A DNA stretch of 64,000 nucleotides from Hyphomicrobiales bacterium (GTDB lineage: Bacteria; Pseudomonadota; Alphaproteobacteria; Rhizobiales; Rhizobiaceae): assembly GCA_021775415.1 (NCBI GenBank), contig JAJFHV010000013.1:1-64000 (forward strand). The letters are read 5' to 3'. A program made the translations under genes and the position numbers. Positions 25,167 to 35,776 of this stretch are shown here, one piece after another. Position 1 is the first letter of the stretch. Every line of letters begins with the position of its first letter. The notes under the pieces were generated by a model. That model saw only the letters and a list, made by a program, of their open reading frames with translations. It ran no database searches and was not told where the DNA came from.

Positions 25167-25825
25167 TGGGCGCACTACTCAAGCGCGACATTTTGATTGC
25201 GATACGTTCCGGTGGCGGGGCTTTGACCGGCGTATTGTTCTTTCTGGTGGTCGTGATCCTGTTCCCGTTCGCGATTGGACCGGATACGGGCACATTGGCA
25301 CGGCTTGGACCAGCAATCCTGTGGATTGGTGCACTACTGGCGAGCCTGCTTGGTCTTGACCGATTGTTTGCCCAGGATCGTGAAGATGGATCGCTGGACT
25401 TGATCGTTATGCAAGCTCATCCCATGGCACTTACCATTTTTGTCAAGGCGGCCGCCCATTGGCTCGTTACAGGTCTGCCACTGGTGCTTGCAGCCCCTTT
25501 GTTCGGGATCATGCTCAACATGGAACCGATCGCCATTGCAGCAACGGTAACGACATTGGCAATCGGCACACCGGCAATTGCCTTTATCGGGACGGTTGGA
25601 GCTGCGGTTTCTGTGAAATTACCGCGCGGCGGACTATTGATATCTGTCCTTGTCCTGCCCCTGGTCATTCCGGTGTTAATTTTTGGGGTGGCCGCAACCA
25701 TCGGCGCACTGGAAGAACCGGCACCCTTTACCGCTCCCTTTTTATTGCTTTGCGCTGTCACACTTTTTACCGCAGTGCTGGGACCTCTTGCAGCCGGGTA
25801 CATGCTGCGACACTCTGCCGACTGA
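25166..25825 (+). CDS. ccmB: Heme exporter membrane protein CcmB
   Basis: A 219-residue permease with six transmembrane helices, partner of CcmA. The segment LIAIRSGGGALTGVLFFLVVVILFPFA and DREDGSLDLIVMQAHPM match the family. It is directly coupled to ccmA and followed 31 bp later by ccmC. Confidence 0.95.
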   Translation: MGALLKRDILIAIRSGGGALTGVLFFLVVVILFPFAIGPDTGTLARLGPAILWIGALLASLLGLDRLFAQDREDGSLDLIVMQAHPMALTIFVKAAAHWLVTGLPLVLAAPLFGIMLNMEPIAIAATVTTLAIGTPAIAFIGTVGAAVSVKLPRGGLLISVLVLPLVIPVLIFGVAATIGALEEPAPFTAPFLLLCAVTLFTAVLGPLAAGYMLRHSAD

Positions 25826-25856
25826 TCCAAACCGAAATGGAACCTAACTAGAGCCA

Positions 25857-26612
25857 ATGGCGACACAAACAAAACCCTCAACTGAAGGCTTCTGGTCTTT
25901 TGCCAACCCGTCAAAGTTCATGGGGTTTGCGAACCGCACGATCCCGGCCCTTGCCATCACGACACTGATTGCGCTGGCTGCAGGAATGTTCATGGTGCTC
26001 AATGCACCGGAAGATTATCAGCAGGGCTCCAGCGTGTTGATCATGTTTGTTCATGTTCCGGCAGCCTGGCTGTCAATGATGATTTACACTGTGATGGCCT
26101 GCTCTGCGGTGGGCACCATCGTCTGGCGGCATCCACTTGCTGATGTTTCACTGCGTGCGGCTGCTCCACTTGGAGCAGTCTTCACATTTTTGGCGCTGGT
26201 CACCGGCTCACTTTGGGGCAAACCGATGTGGGGCACCTGGTGGGAATGGGATGCCCGCATGACATCGGTACTGATCCTTTTGATCATTTATCTCGGATTG
26301 ATCGCCCTTTCGCGTGCGTTTGAAGAACCTGCCGAAGGTGCGCAACCGCTGGCAATCATGACATTGACCGGGTTTATCATCGTGCCTGTAATCAAGTTTT
26401 CGGTAAACTGGTGGAACACCCTGCATCAGCCCGCAAGCGTCATGCGCTTTGACCGCCCGGCAATGGACGCCGCATTTTTATATCCACTTCTTGTAATGGC
26501 CATTGGCTATTCGCTGCTGTTTTTTACCTTGCACTTCATGAGTATGCGTAATGAAATCCTCGGGCGCCGCATCCGCACAATGAAGATTGCCAACGCTCAG
26601 GAAGGCCGTTGA
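25857..26612 (+). CDS. ccmC: Heme exporter protein CcmC
   Basis: A 251-residue inner-membrane heme handler that loads heme on CcmE. It has six transmembrane helices and the tryptophan-rich WWD-type motif WGTWWEWDARMTS between helices; the flanking histidines (FVHVPAAW and NTLHQP) are the expected axial heme ligands. Its stop is immediately followed by the ccmD start. Confidence 0.96.
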   Translation: MATQTKPSTEGFWSFANPSKFMGFANRTIPALAITTLIALAAGMFMVLNAPEDYQQGSSVLIMFVHVPAAWLSMMIYTVMACSAVGTIVWRHPLADVSLRAAAPLGAVFTFLALVTGSLWGKPMWGTWWEWDARMTSVLILLIIYLGLIALSRAFEEPAEGAQPLAIMTLTGFIIVPVIKFSVNWWNTLHQPASVMRFDRPAMDAAFLYPLLVMAIGYSLLFFTLHFMSMRNEILGRRIRTMKIANAQEGR

Positions 26613-26777
26613 ATGTTTGGAAAATATGCAAGTTTTGTGGTTCCAGCATATGCGTTGAGCATGCTGGCGCTCGCCATTGTAATCGTGCGCATACGAGTCA
26701 TTTATCGCCAGCGACTGGCTGAACTGAACGCACTTGAAATGGCTGGTGCAGGCAGGCGTTCAGCAAAGAAAAAATGA
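26613..26777 (+). CDS. ccmD: Heme exporter protein CcmD
   Basis: A 54-residue single-span membrane protein (MFGKYASFVVPAYALS then a hydrophobic helix, then a basic tail ending RRSAKKK). The size, topology, FVVPAYALS motif and position between ccmC and ccmG identify CcmD, which helps release holo-CcmE from CcmABC. The start follows the ccmC stop with no gap, and the TGA overlaps the ccmG ATG (ATGA), giving tight coupling. Confidence 0.92.
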   Translation: MFGKYASFVVPAYALSMLALAIVIVRIRVIYRQRLAELNALEMAGAGRRSAKKK

Positions 26778-27346
26778 CAGAGCAACCGCCAAAATCCCGT
26801 TTATTGATTGCAGCTCTTCCGCTGCTGGCATTTGCCCTGTTGGCGGGGGTCTTTTGGGTGATGCTTTCCGAGAACCGGGATCCTTCGAAACTGCCATCGG
26901 CGCTGATTGGCAAGCCTGCACCCGATATTGCGTTGCAGCCGGTGGAAGGTTTGATAGATGCAGGTGTCCAAATCCCCGGCGTTCCTTTGAACGCATTCAT
27001 GGGCAAGGTTAGCGTCGTGAACTTCTGGGCCTCGTGGTGTAATCCATGCAAGATAGAGCACCCGCTGATCACCGAGATCGCACGCAATGAGCAGGTCCAG
27101 ATGATTGGTATCAACTACAAGGACAAGCCGAAAAGAGCCACGAAGTTTATTACCGAACAAGGCAATCCTTACGATCTGATAGGAGCCGACTCAAACGGCC
27201 GCGCAGCAATTGAATGGGGGGTGTATGGAATGCCGGAAACTTTTCTGGTCGATCAATCCGGAACGATCATCTTCAAGCATACTGGGCCACTAACCGCTGA
27301 TGTGCTCACAGATGAACTACTGCCAATGATTGCGGAGCGGCTCTAA
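26774..27346 (+). CDS. ccmG: Periplasmic thioredoxin-like CcmG/DsbE
   Basis: A 190-residue membrane-anchored thiol:disulfide oxidoreductase that reduces apocytochrome c for heme attachment. An N-terminal anchor (about 10-31) precedes the thioredoxin fold with WCNPC (C89, C92), the family GINYKD strand and the cis-Pro YGMPETFLVD. It is the last gene of ccmABCDG; ccmE, ccmF and ccmH are not in the window. Confidence 0.95.
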   Translation: MTEQPPKSRLLIAALPLLAFALLAGVFWVMLSENRDPSKLPSALIGKPAPDIALQPVEGLIDAGVQIPGVPLNAFMGKVSVVNFWASWCNPCKIEHPLITEIARNEQVQMIGINYKDKPKRATKFITEQGNPYDLIGADSNGRAAIEWGVYGMPETFLVDQSGTIIFKHTGPLTADVLTDELLPMIAERL

Positions 27347-27355
27347 TCGAGGCAG

Positions 27356-27984
27356 CTATTTGTCCTCGCCAGCTCCAAACAACGGCGTTTCCGAATGCCT
27401 GTTGATTAGCGGCAACTGCAGCAACATAAAGCAGAAGGTGATCGGCATGATCGCCCAGACCTTGAAATTTACCCAGAAGTCGTTCGAGAAATTCCGCCAG
27501 ACAATTTCATTGGCAACCGCCAGACAGATGAAAAACAGGCCCCAGCGAAATGTCAGCTTGCGCCAGCCATCCGCATCCAGCTTGAACGCCGCATCAAACA
27601 CGTAAGCCAACATTGATTTCTTGAACAATAATCCACCAAGCAGAATTGCGGCAAAGATCAAATTCACAATCGTTGGCTTCATCTTGATGAAGGTTTCATC
27701 CTGCAACCAAAGCGTCATGCCGCCAAACACCAGCACAAAGAAACCGGTTACCAGTGGCATCACGGCCATGGTGCGGGTCAGCGCATAGGAAAGGACGAGT
27801 GAAACAATCATCGCAACCATAAAGAACGCTGTACCTATGAATATCCGTCCGCCAAGCTGCTCCAGCTGTGGCCAGGTTTGCGCCAGTGCATCGCCATAAC
27901 GATTGGCCAGAAAGAATACCACAAGGGGCCCCAACTCGAGCACCAGCTTCAAAATCGGATTGATCTGCTTTTGAGATGCATCAC

Positions 27985-27988
<4 letters not shown>
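27356..27988 (-). CDS. yciB: Inner-membrane septation protein A (YciB/IspZ)
   Basis: A 210-residue protein with five to six transmembrane helices and the family pattern [16 protein letters not shown] at the N-terminus and [35 protein letters not shown] later. The family is involved in cell-envelope synthesis and septation. Its ATG overlaps the ftsY stop (4 bp), so it is coupled to ftsY as in many alphaproteobacteria. Its 3' end is 10 bp from that of the convergent ccmG. Confidence 0.94.
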
Positions 27989-29457
<1,469 letters not shown>

Positions 29458-29462
29458 TGTTT

Positions 29463-30779
29463 TCAGCCCAACTGTAATTCGCGAATCGGCGCACCAATCA
29501 ATTTTTTGTTGTTATGGCCCGAAATTTCCATTTCGACAATTTGACCCGGCTGAAGATCACCGGTTTCAACGACATTGAACTGGGGGGTGCGGCCCACGCC
29601 GCCACGCTCCACCAGGACCGATTGAACGCCATGTGCAGTTTTCGCAAGATGGGTTGCATGGGCCAGCTCACCTTTTTCACGCAGCCGGGCGGCGCGTTGT
29701 TTGATCAATTCACGATCAAGCTGAGGCATGTTTGCAGCGGGTGTTCCGGGCCGGGGTGAGAACGGAAAGACGTGCAAATAACTCAACCCGCATTCATCAA
29801 TGATAGACAAGGAATTGTCGAACATTGCTTCGGTCTCGGTTGGAAATCCGGCAATCATGTCTGCACCGAAAACCATGTCCGGGCGTAATTTGCGCACCGT
29901 GTTGCAAAATTCGATTGAATGGTCCCGAAGGTGCCGGCGCTTCATCCGTTTCAAAATCATGTCGTCCCCATGCTGTAGGGACAAATGCAGATGCGGCATG
30001 AAACGGGGTTCACTGGCGATCAATTCCAACAACGGTTCATCAACCTCGATTGAGTCAATTGATGACAATCGCAGCCGCTTGAGGTCTGGCACCTGTTTCA
30101 AAATCTTTGAGCACAGATCACCAAGGCTTGGCCCACCGGGCAAATCATGGCCGTAGGAAGTTGTATCGACACCAGTTAACACAGCTTCTAGATAGCCATT
30201 ACCAACAAGCTCCTTCACCTGCTCAATGATTGAAGCAAGCGGCGCCGAACGCGAATTACCGCGACCATAGGGAATAATACAAAAGGTGCAGCGATGATCG
30301 CAGCCATTTTGGATCTGCACGAAGGCGCGGGTGTGTCCGCCCAGCGAATCAATCCGGTGCGGCCTGGTTTCACGAACCGCCATGATATCGTCAACCCGCA
30401 CTTTGGAAACATCATTCGCACCAAATTCCGGCAACGCGCGATAAGCGCTGGTGTGCAGCTTTTCCTCATTCCCGATAACGAGGTCCACCTCGTCCATCTC
30501 TGCAAAGGTCCCGGTTTCGGTCTGAGCAGCACAGCCCGAGACAATCACGCGAGCTTCCGGGTTTTCACGGCGGGCCCGGCGAATTGCCTGTTTTGCGCTT
30601 TTTACTGCCTCACCCGTCACCGCACAGGTATTCACCAACACTGCACCGCCAGCAAGTTGGTCCAGCCCGGCCTTGTTTGCCTGCCGCAACATGACTTCAG
30701 ACTCAAAGGCGTTCAATCGGCAACCAAAAGTCAAAACCTTTACGCCAGTCTTGTTCTCATGATTTTGCTCTGCCATCAC
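29463..30779 (-). CDS. mtaB: tRNA threonylcarbamoyladenosine methylthiotransferase
   Basis: Radical-SAM methylthiotransferase that converts t6A37 to ms2t6A37 in ANN-reading tRNAs. The 438 residues contain the UPF0004 cluster cysteines ([23 protein letters not shown]), the radical-SAM [11 protein letters not shown], and a C-terminal TRAM-like domain. The MtaB rather than MiaB type is suggested by the GCRLNxxE motif. Its start overlaps the dapF stop by 4 bp. Confidence 0.95.
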   Translation of the reverse strand: MMAEQNHENKTGVKVLTFGCRLNAFESEVMLRQANKAGLDQLAGGAVLVNTCAVTGEAVKSAKQAIRRARRENPEARVIVSGCAAQTETGTFAEMDEVDLVIGNEEKLHTSAYRALPEFGANDVSKVRVDDIMAVRETRPHRIDSLGGHTRAFVQIQNGCDHRCTFCIIPYGRGNSRSAPLASIIEQVKELVGNGYLEAVLTGVDTTSYGHDLPGGPSLGDLCSKILKQVPDLKRLRLSSIDSIEVDEPLLELIASEPRFMPHLHLSLQHGDDMILKRMKRRHLRDHSIEFCNTVRKLRPDMVFGADMIAGFPTETEAMFDNSLSIIDECGLSYLHVFPFSPRPGTPAANMPQLDRELIKQRAARLREKGELAHATHLAKTAHGVQSVLVERGGVGRTPQFNVVETGDLQPGQIVEMEISGHNNKKLIGAPIRELQLG

Positions 30780-31666
30780 GCAGCTCCAACCGACTGTCGG
30801 GAAAACTCGCCTGTTTTCGGATCAAGCATCCCGGAAAATTCAAATTCTGCAGGGCCGGTCATCAAGATGCGGTTTTGATCATTCCAGGTGATATTCAAAT
30901 CTCCGCCTGGAACTGACACCGTTGCTGATCTACCGGTCAGTTCCTTTCGATTGGCACAAACCAGCGATGCACACGCGGCTGAACCGCAAGCTTGCGTGAT
31001 CCCGGCACCGCGTTCCCAGGTACGGATAAAAATGTGTTCGGGAGACATAACCCGTGCAATTGTTATATTGGCACGCTCAGGAAACACCGGATGGTTTTCC
31101 AGCAGCGGCCCGAACCGTTCGAGGTCATATTGCCAGATATCATCTTCAACCCAGAAAACCGCTTGCGGGTTACCAATATTGGCAACACTTGGGGTATGCA
31201 GCACGGGATTGTCGATGGGCCCTATTTGCAGTTCGATACCAGTCGTGTCCGCAAACTCTTCCTTTAACGGGATATCTTGCCACTCAAACCGCGGCGCTCC
31301 CATATCAACCGTGATCTGGCCATCATTTTCAAACTTGGCGGGAAGCAAGCCGACCGGACCATTAAACAGATAATCCGCTTTTGGCGTTTCCTGGTTCAAA
31401 TATGAAACCACGCACCGCATGCCATTACCGCAGGCTTCTGCGCTCGATCCATCACTGTTGAAAATCCGGATATTGGCATCAATGCGTTCATCCTTCGCAC
31501 TGCTGATCTCCATCAACTGGTCAAAATGCGTGTCATCATTTCCAGCCAGCGCAATAGCGGCTTGGCTCTCAACCCAGCAGTCGAGCGAACGCATATCGGC
31601 AACAATGATCTTGTTGCCAAGTCCGTTCATTTTCAAAAAGGGAACTGTTGGTTCGCTCATGCGCAT
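30776..31666 (-). CDS. dapF: Diaminopimelate epimerase
   Basis: Converts LL- to meso-diaminopimelate for lysine and peptidoglycan. Of the 296 residues the two catalytic cysteines are C79 (ACGNGMRC) and C227 (QACGSAACA). ATG 31666 was chosen because AGGA lies 8 bases upstream; ATG 31660 is two codons on. It is the first gene of dapF-mtaB-ftsY-yciB and is divergent from the cNMP-domain gene. Confidence 0.97.
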   Translation of the reverse strand: MRMSEPTVPFLKMNGLGNKIIVADMRSLDCWVESQAAIALAGNDDTHFDQLMEISSAKDERIDANIRIFNSDGSSAEACGNGMRCVVSYLNQETPKADYLFNGPVGLLPAKFENDGQITVDMGAPRFEWQDIPLKEEFADTTGIELQIGPIDNPVLHTPSVANIGNPQAVFWVEDDIWQYDLERFGPLLENHPVFPERANITIARVMSPEHIFIRTWERGAGITQACGSAACASLVCANRKELTGRSATVSVPGGDLNITWNDQNRILMTGPAEFEFSGMLDPKTGEFSRQSVGAA

Positions 31667-31815
31667 TCAAATAGTCCTGATTGGACGCAAATGCAAAGCA
31701 CCCGTCACACGCAATCAAGTGTGCATTAATACACATCCACAGTTTGCGCGACGGGAATATTCTGGATAGGTATGCGCGCCGACGCAGCATGCGCACAGTT
31801 GGAATTGATTTTTAT

Positions 31816-32517
31816 ATGGAATTTTCTCTCGAATCCGCGTTTTCCCTGGGCGGCCTTGTCGGCCACGCGGCTTTCCTGTTGCTGGTTATTTCAATGATGA
31901 TGCGCAGTATCTCGATGCTGCGAATACTGGTTATTATCTCATCGCTGCTGGCAATCGCCTATGACGGTATCTGGCTAAATGACCCGGTTGGAGTTTTTTG
32001 GGAGACATTGCTGGTTCTGGTTAACATCGTCCAGTTGGCAATCATATATTTCGAGAACCAGCGTGCGAGATTTTCACCGGAAGAGCAGGAATTTATCAAT
32101 CGCAAACTGCCCAAACTTGAGAAGGGTAATTGTCGACGGTTGATCAACCAGGGACTGTGGATCACCGGCGAAAAAGGTGCAGATCTTACCCGGCAGGGAG
32201 AGCCGGTCAGCCATTTGATCTATCTGGCAAGCGGCGAAGCCATTATCCACTCAGGTGGCAAACCGGTGGCCATTTGTAGCGAAGGCTCTTTTATCGGTGA
32301 AATGACGGTGATGAAGGGCGATCCCGCGACAGGCACGGCAAAACTTTACAAACCCTCTCGCTACTGGATGATTGAAGCCAAGGCCTTGCGCAAACTCATC
32401 AACGCAAAACCGGAAATTGGCGAAGCAATAAGTGCAGCCTTCACGACTGGCTTGCAGGACAAGTTATTGCGCTCAAACCAGCTGATCTCCGCAGCAGGCC
32501 TGGAAGAACCGGATTGA
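31816..32517 (+). CDS. Membrane protein with cyclic-nucleotide-binding-type domain (Popeye-like)
   Basis: A 233-residue protein with three transmembrane helices in the first ~80 residues, then a cNMP-binding-type beta-roll (about 120-215): LIYLASGEAIIHSGGKPVAICSEGSFIGEMTVMKGDPATGTAKL. The conserved GEM/PATGTA loop resembles the phosphate-binding cassette, though the Arg usual in CRP-type sites is replaced by Gly/Thr. This three-helix-plus-cNBD layout resembles animal Popeye proteins and their bacterial relatives. An in-frame ATG at 31789 is an alternative start. No function can be given. Confidence 0.8.
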   Translation: MEFSLESAFSLGGLVGHAAFLLLVISMMMRSISMLRILVIISSLLAIAYDGIWLNDPVGVFWETLLVLVNIVQLAIIYFENQRARFSPEEQEFINRKLPKLEKGNCRRLINQGLWITGEKGADLTRQGEPVSHLIYLASGEAIIHSGGKPVAICSEGSFIGEMTVMKGDPATGTAKLYKPSRYWMIEAKALRKLINAKPEIGEAISAAFTTGLQDKLLRSNQLISAAGLEEPD

Positions 32518-32651
32518 GCCCCTTTGCAACTGGAAAGAATGCAATCTTGACTTTCATCGCCAAACCCTGTTTATGCGGCTAATCTCTTACCAGAGACCAA
32601 TTTTGAGCTGCTGACCGGGACCCGAAAAGGTATAAAGAGTTCCCCGAGGCA

Positions 32652-32688
32652 AACATCCGGCAGCGCGGTGCGCCCCCGGGTGTTTTTT
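32652..32688 (+). terminator. Rho-independent terminator upstream of ffh
   Basis: A 9-bp stem with one G-T pair (AACATCCGG at 32652-32660, CCGGGTGTT at 32676-32684) and 15-nt loop, followed by TTTT. It closes the transcript from the cNMP-domain gene or a short leader RNA, 38 bp before the ffh start codon, so it could also act as an attenuator. Confidence 0.6.
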
Positions 32689-32725
32689 GGCTTGTATTGG
32701 TATTTGGCAGTTTACGGAAGAATGC

Positions 32726-34243
32726 ATGTTTGAATCACTGTCAGATCGCCTTGGCGGCATATTTGAAGGGCTCACCCGGCGAGGTGCGCTCTCTGAAAAA
32801 GATGTGTCTGCAGCACTGCGTGAAGTGCGTCGCGCGCTGATTGAAGCCGATGTCGCACTGGAAGTGGTTCGTGATTTCACCGAAAAAGTTCGCGAAAAAG
32901 CAGTCGGTGCGGAAGTTGTAAAATCCGTTACTCCCGGTCAGATGGTCGTCAAAATCGTTCATGACGAACTGGTCGATATGCTGGGTTCAGACGCCGAACC
33001 GATCTCCCTTCATGCGGCCCCGCCCGTCACAATCATGATGGTGGGCCTCCAGGGCTCGGGTAAAACCACCACTTCTGCCAAGATCGCCAAGCGGCTCAAT
33101 GAAAGGCAGAAGAAAAAAGTCTTGATGGCATCGCTGGACGTCAAGCGTCCGGCAGCTCAGGAACAATTGCGCCAGCTGGGTGAACAAACCTCGATTGATA
33201 CTCTGCCGGTGATTGAAGGCCAGTCTCCGGTCGAAATCGCCAAACGGGCCAGTCAGGCAGCAAAACTCGGTGGTTATGATGTTGTAATCCTCGATACTGC
33301 AGGCCGTACCCACATCGATGAACCGCTGATGGTTGAGATGGCGGACATCAAATCCGCCGGATCCCCGCATGAAATTCTGCTGGTCGCTGATGCGCTGACC
33401 GGTCAGGATGCGGTAAATCTCGCCCAGAGTTTTGACGAGCGTGTTGGCATAACCGGTCTGGTTCTAACGCGGATTGACGGTGATGGCCGTGGCGGCGCAG
33501 CCCTTTCGATGCGCGCTGTTACCGGTAAACCGATCAAGCTGATTGGTACAGGCGAAAAACTTGACGCACTGGAAGATTTCCACCCCAACCGGATTGCTGA
33601 CCGCATTCTTGGCATGGGCGATGTGGTTTCGCTGGTTGAGCGGGCTGCTGAAACCATCGATCAGGAAAAAGCCGCAGCGATTGCCAAGCGGATGCAAAAG
33701 GGAGAGTTCAATCTGGACGACCTCTCCGAACAACTTACTCAAATGCAAAATCTTGGCGGTATGGGCGGCATCATGGGTATGTTGCCGGGCATCGGCAAAA
33801 TGAAGAAGCAGATTGAAGCCGCAGGCATTGATGATTCCATCTTCAAGCGCCAGCAGGCAATCATCTCTTCAATGACGCGGAGAGAACGCAAATCACCAAA
33901 ATTGCTGAATGCCAGCCGCAAAAAACGTGTTGCCACCGGCTCGGGCACTTCAGTTCAGGAAATCAACAAGCTTTTGAAAATGCACCGCCAGATGGGTGAC
34001 ATGATGCGCAAGATGGGCAAGGGCGGACTTGGTGGCATGATGGGCGGCGCGGGCGGCGGCATGATGAACAAGATGATGGGTGGACTTGGCGGCAAATTAC
34101 CTGGACTGGGTGGCGGCATGCCCGGAATGGGTGATATGCCGGATCTTTCCAAAATGGACCCCAAAGAGCTTGAAGAAATGACAAAGCAGATGGGCGGCAT
34201 ACCCGGTATACCCAAGCTTCCAGGAGCAGGGAAAAAGAAATGA
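32726..34243 (+). CDS. ffh: Signal recognition particle protein Ffh
   Basis: GTPase of the SRP that binds signal sequences at the ribosome. The 505 residues show the NG domain (GLQGSGKTTTSAKI, DTAGR, TRIDGDGRGG) and the methionine-rich M domain, including FKRQQAIISSMTRRERKSP, a basic SRP-RNA-binding stretch, then a Gly/Met-rich tail. GGAAG five bases before ATG 32726 supports this start. The GNAT gene follows with an ATGA overlap, beginning a seven-gene unit that continues to rplS. Confidence 0.97.
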   Translation: MFESLSDRLGGIFEGLTRRGALSEKDVSAALREVRRALIEADVALEVVRDFTEKVREKAVGAEVVKSVTPGQMVVKIVHDELVDMLGSDAEPISLHAAPPVTIMMVGLQGSGKTTTSAKIAKRLNERQKKKVLMASLDVKRPAAQEQLRQLGEQTSIDTLPVIEGQSPVEIAKRASQAAKLGGYDVVILDTAGRTHIDEPLMVEMADIKSAGSPHEILLVADALTGQDAVNLAQSFDERVGITGLVLTRIDGDGRGGAALSMRAVTGKPIKLIGTGEKLDALEDFHPNRIADRILGMGDVVSLVERAAETIDQEKAAAIAKRMQKGEFNLDDLSEQLTQMQNLGGMGGIMGMLPGIGKMKKQIEAAGIDDSIFKRQQAIISSMTRRERKSPKLLNASRKKRVATGSGTSVQEINKLLKMHRQMGDMMRKMGKGGLGGMMGGAGGGMMNKMMGGLGGKLPGLGGGMPGMGDMPDLSKMDPKELEEMTKQMGGIPGIPKLPGAGKKK

Positions 34244-34785
34244 ATTCCTCCTCTGTTTTTATCCCCGAACTTGAATCCGAACGCCTGATCATGCGTGGCT
34301 CGAAAGAGAGCGACCTTGATACCCTGGCTGAATTTTATCAGGACGAGGAAGCATCGCAATTTATTGGCGGCACGATGCCACGCTATGCGGTGTGGAAATC
34401 CATTGCCACAGACATCGGTCATTGGGCCATCCGTGGGTTTGGATTTTTCGCAGTCGAATTGAAAGAAACGGGTGATCTTGTTGGCTGGTGTGGGCCTTGG
34501 GCACCAGAAGGATGGCCCGAGAATGAAATTGGCTGGGGAATTTTTCCCAAACACCAACGCCAGGGCTACGCCAGTGAAGCCGCAGTAGAATGTCTGAAAT
34601 TTGCTTACAGTAAACTTGGTTGGAAAACTGCCATTAGCTGTATCGATCCCAAAAACTCCGGTTCAATCGGTGTTGCAAAGAAACTCGGCGCCAGCAAGGA
34701 ACAAACTGACATCGAGGTCTGTTACTTCCGGGCGGATATCTGGCGTCATCTACCACCAGAACAATTTATGGAGCGTTTTTCATGA
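34240..34785 (+). CDS. GNAT family acetyltransferase (RimJ/RimL-like)
   Basis: A 181-residue acetyltransferase of the ribosomal-protein-alanine type. It has LESERLIMRGSKESDLDTL at the N-terminus, the WCGPWAPEGWPENEIGWGIFPKHQRQGYASEAA core with the acetyl-CoA loop QRQGYA, and NSGSIGVAKKLGA. It overlaps ffh and aroQ by 4 bp each. The insertion of a RimJ-like gene between ffh and aroQ hints at protein acetylation in translation, but the substrate is unknown. Confidence 0.9.
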   Translation: MNSSSVFIPELESERLIMRGSKESDLDTLAEFYQDEEASQFIGGTMPRYAVWKSIATDIGHWAIRGFGFFAVELKETGDLVGWCGPWAPEGWPENEIGWGIFPKHQRQGYASEAAVECLKFAYSKLGWKTAISCIDPKNSGSIGVAKKLGASKEQTDIEVCYFRADIWRHLPPEQFMERFS

Positions 34786-35075
34786 CCAATGACGCCCTGC
34801 AAAAAGAACTGCTCGCGCGATTTCGGGATTCAATTGACAACCTCGACGCAGCACTCATCAACATCGTGGCCGAACGGTTTCGCATTACCAAACAGGTCGG
34901 CGAATTCAAGGCCGAGCACAATCTTCCTCCGGCCGATCCCGGCCGTGAGAAAAAACAGGTAGAGCGGCTTCGCGCTCTTGCCGCAGACGCAAATCTCGAT
35001 CCCGATTTCGCCGAAACGCTTCTGAATTTCATTATTTCAGAAGTGATCCGGCACCATGAACAGGCACGGAAATAA
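34782..35075 (+). CDS. aroQ: Chorismate mutase, AroQ type
   Basis: A 97-residue all-helical enzyme converting chorismate to prephenate for Phe/Tyr. The N-terminal helix has FRDSIDNLDAALINIVAERFRITKQVGEFKA with the conserved Arg and Lys of the active site; the second helix ends VIRHHEQA. Length fits monofunctional AroQ. Its start overlaps the acetyltransferase stop (ATGA), and rpsP follows after 51 bp. Confidence 0.95.
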   Translation: MTNDALQKELLARFRDSIDNLDAALINIVAERFRITKQVGEFKAEHNLPPADPGREKKQVERLRALAADANLDPDFAETLLNFIISEVIRHHEQARK

Positions 35076-35126
35076 TTCCGGTCTCAATCAAATACCAAAA
35101 TGAAAGTTCCAAGGAGAAATTAATCA

Positions 35127-35711
35127 ATGGCTACCAAAATTCGTCTTGCACGCGGGGGTTCAAAAAAACGCCCGTTTTATTCCATCGTGGTAGCGGATAT
35201 CCGTGCGCCGCGTGATGGCCGCTTTATTGAAAAACTCGGCACATTCAATCCGCTCCTGCCAAAAGACAACGATACACGGCTTTCGATGAACGAAGACCGC
35301 GTCAAACATTGGCTGGGCCACGGTGCCAAACCAACCGATCGGGTACTTCGTTTCCTTGATGAAGCCGGTATCCTGAAGCGCGAAGCGCGCAACAATCCGA
35401 AAAAAGGCCTGCCAGGCAAAAAAGTTCTGGAGCGCATTGAAGAGAAAAAAGCCAAGGAAGAGCAGGCAGCAGAAGCAGCAGTTGCAGCGGAAGAAGCTGC
35501 AAAGGCTCAGGCCGAAGCTCCTGCTGAAGAGGTCGCAGAAGCACCAGCCGAGGAAGCTACACCCGCAGAAGAAGCCCCTGCGGAAGAGGTTGTGGCTGAA
35601 GCACCTGCTGAGGAAGCTCCAGCGGAAGAGGCACCTGCCGAGGAAGCTGCTCCTGCAGAACAAGCACCAGCGGATGATACGCCCGCTGAAGAAGAAACAA
35701 AACCTGAGTAA
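35127..35711 (+). CDS. rpsP: 30S ribosomal protein S16 with long acidic C-terminal tail
   Basis: The first ~85 residues are normal S16 ([32 protein letters not shown]). The protein is 194 residues, against roughly 80-130 in most bacteria. The extension after about residue 105 is an Ala/Glu/Pro low-complexity run of APAEE-like units, negatively charged and probably disordered. AAGGAG precedes the ATG. The tail's role is unknown. A terminator follows between rpsP and rimM. Confidence 0.96.
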   Translation: MATKIRLARGGSKKRPFYSIVVADIRAPRDGRFIEKLGTFNPLLPKDNDTRLSMNEDRVKHWLGHGAKPTDRVLRFLDEAGILKREARNNPKKGLPGKKVLERIEEKKAKEEQAAEAAVAAEEAAKAQAEAPAEEVAEAPAEEATPAEEAPAEEVVAEAPAEEAPAEEAPAEEAAPAEQAPADDTPAEEETKPE

Positions 35712-35733
35712 TTTTTCGATTATTCATGGTAAC

Positions 35734-35761
35734 AACGGGCAGCTTGTGCTGCCCGTTTTTG
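35734..35761 (+). terminator. Rho-independent terminator between rpsP and rimM
   Basis: A perfect 10-bp stem AACGGGCAGC/GCTGCCCGTT (35734-35743 and 35748-35757), loop TTGT, then a run of Ts. It lies between rpsP and rimM inside an otherwise continuous operon and just before the rimM ribosome site, so it may lower expression of the downstream genes relative to rpsP. Confidence 0.85.
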
Positions 35762-35776
35762 TTGGAGCTTTGTAAT

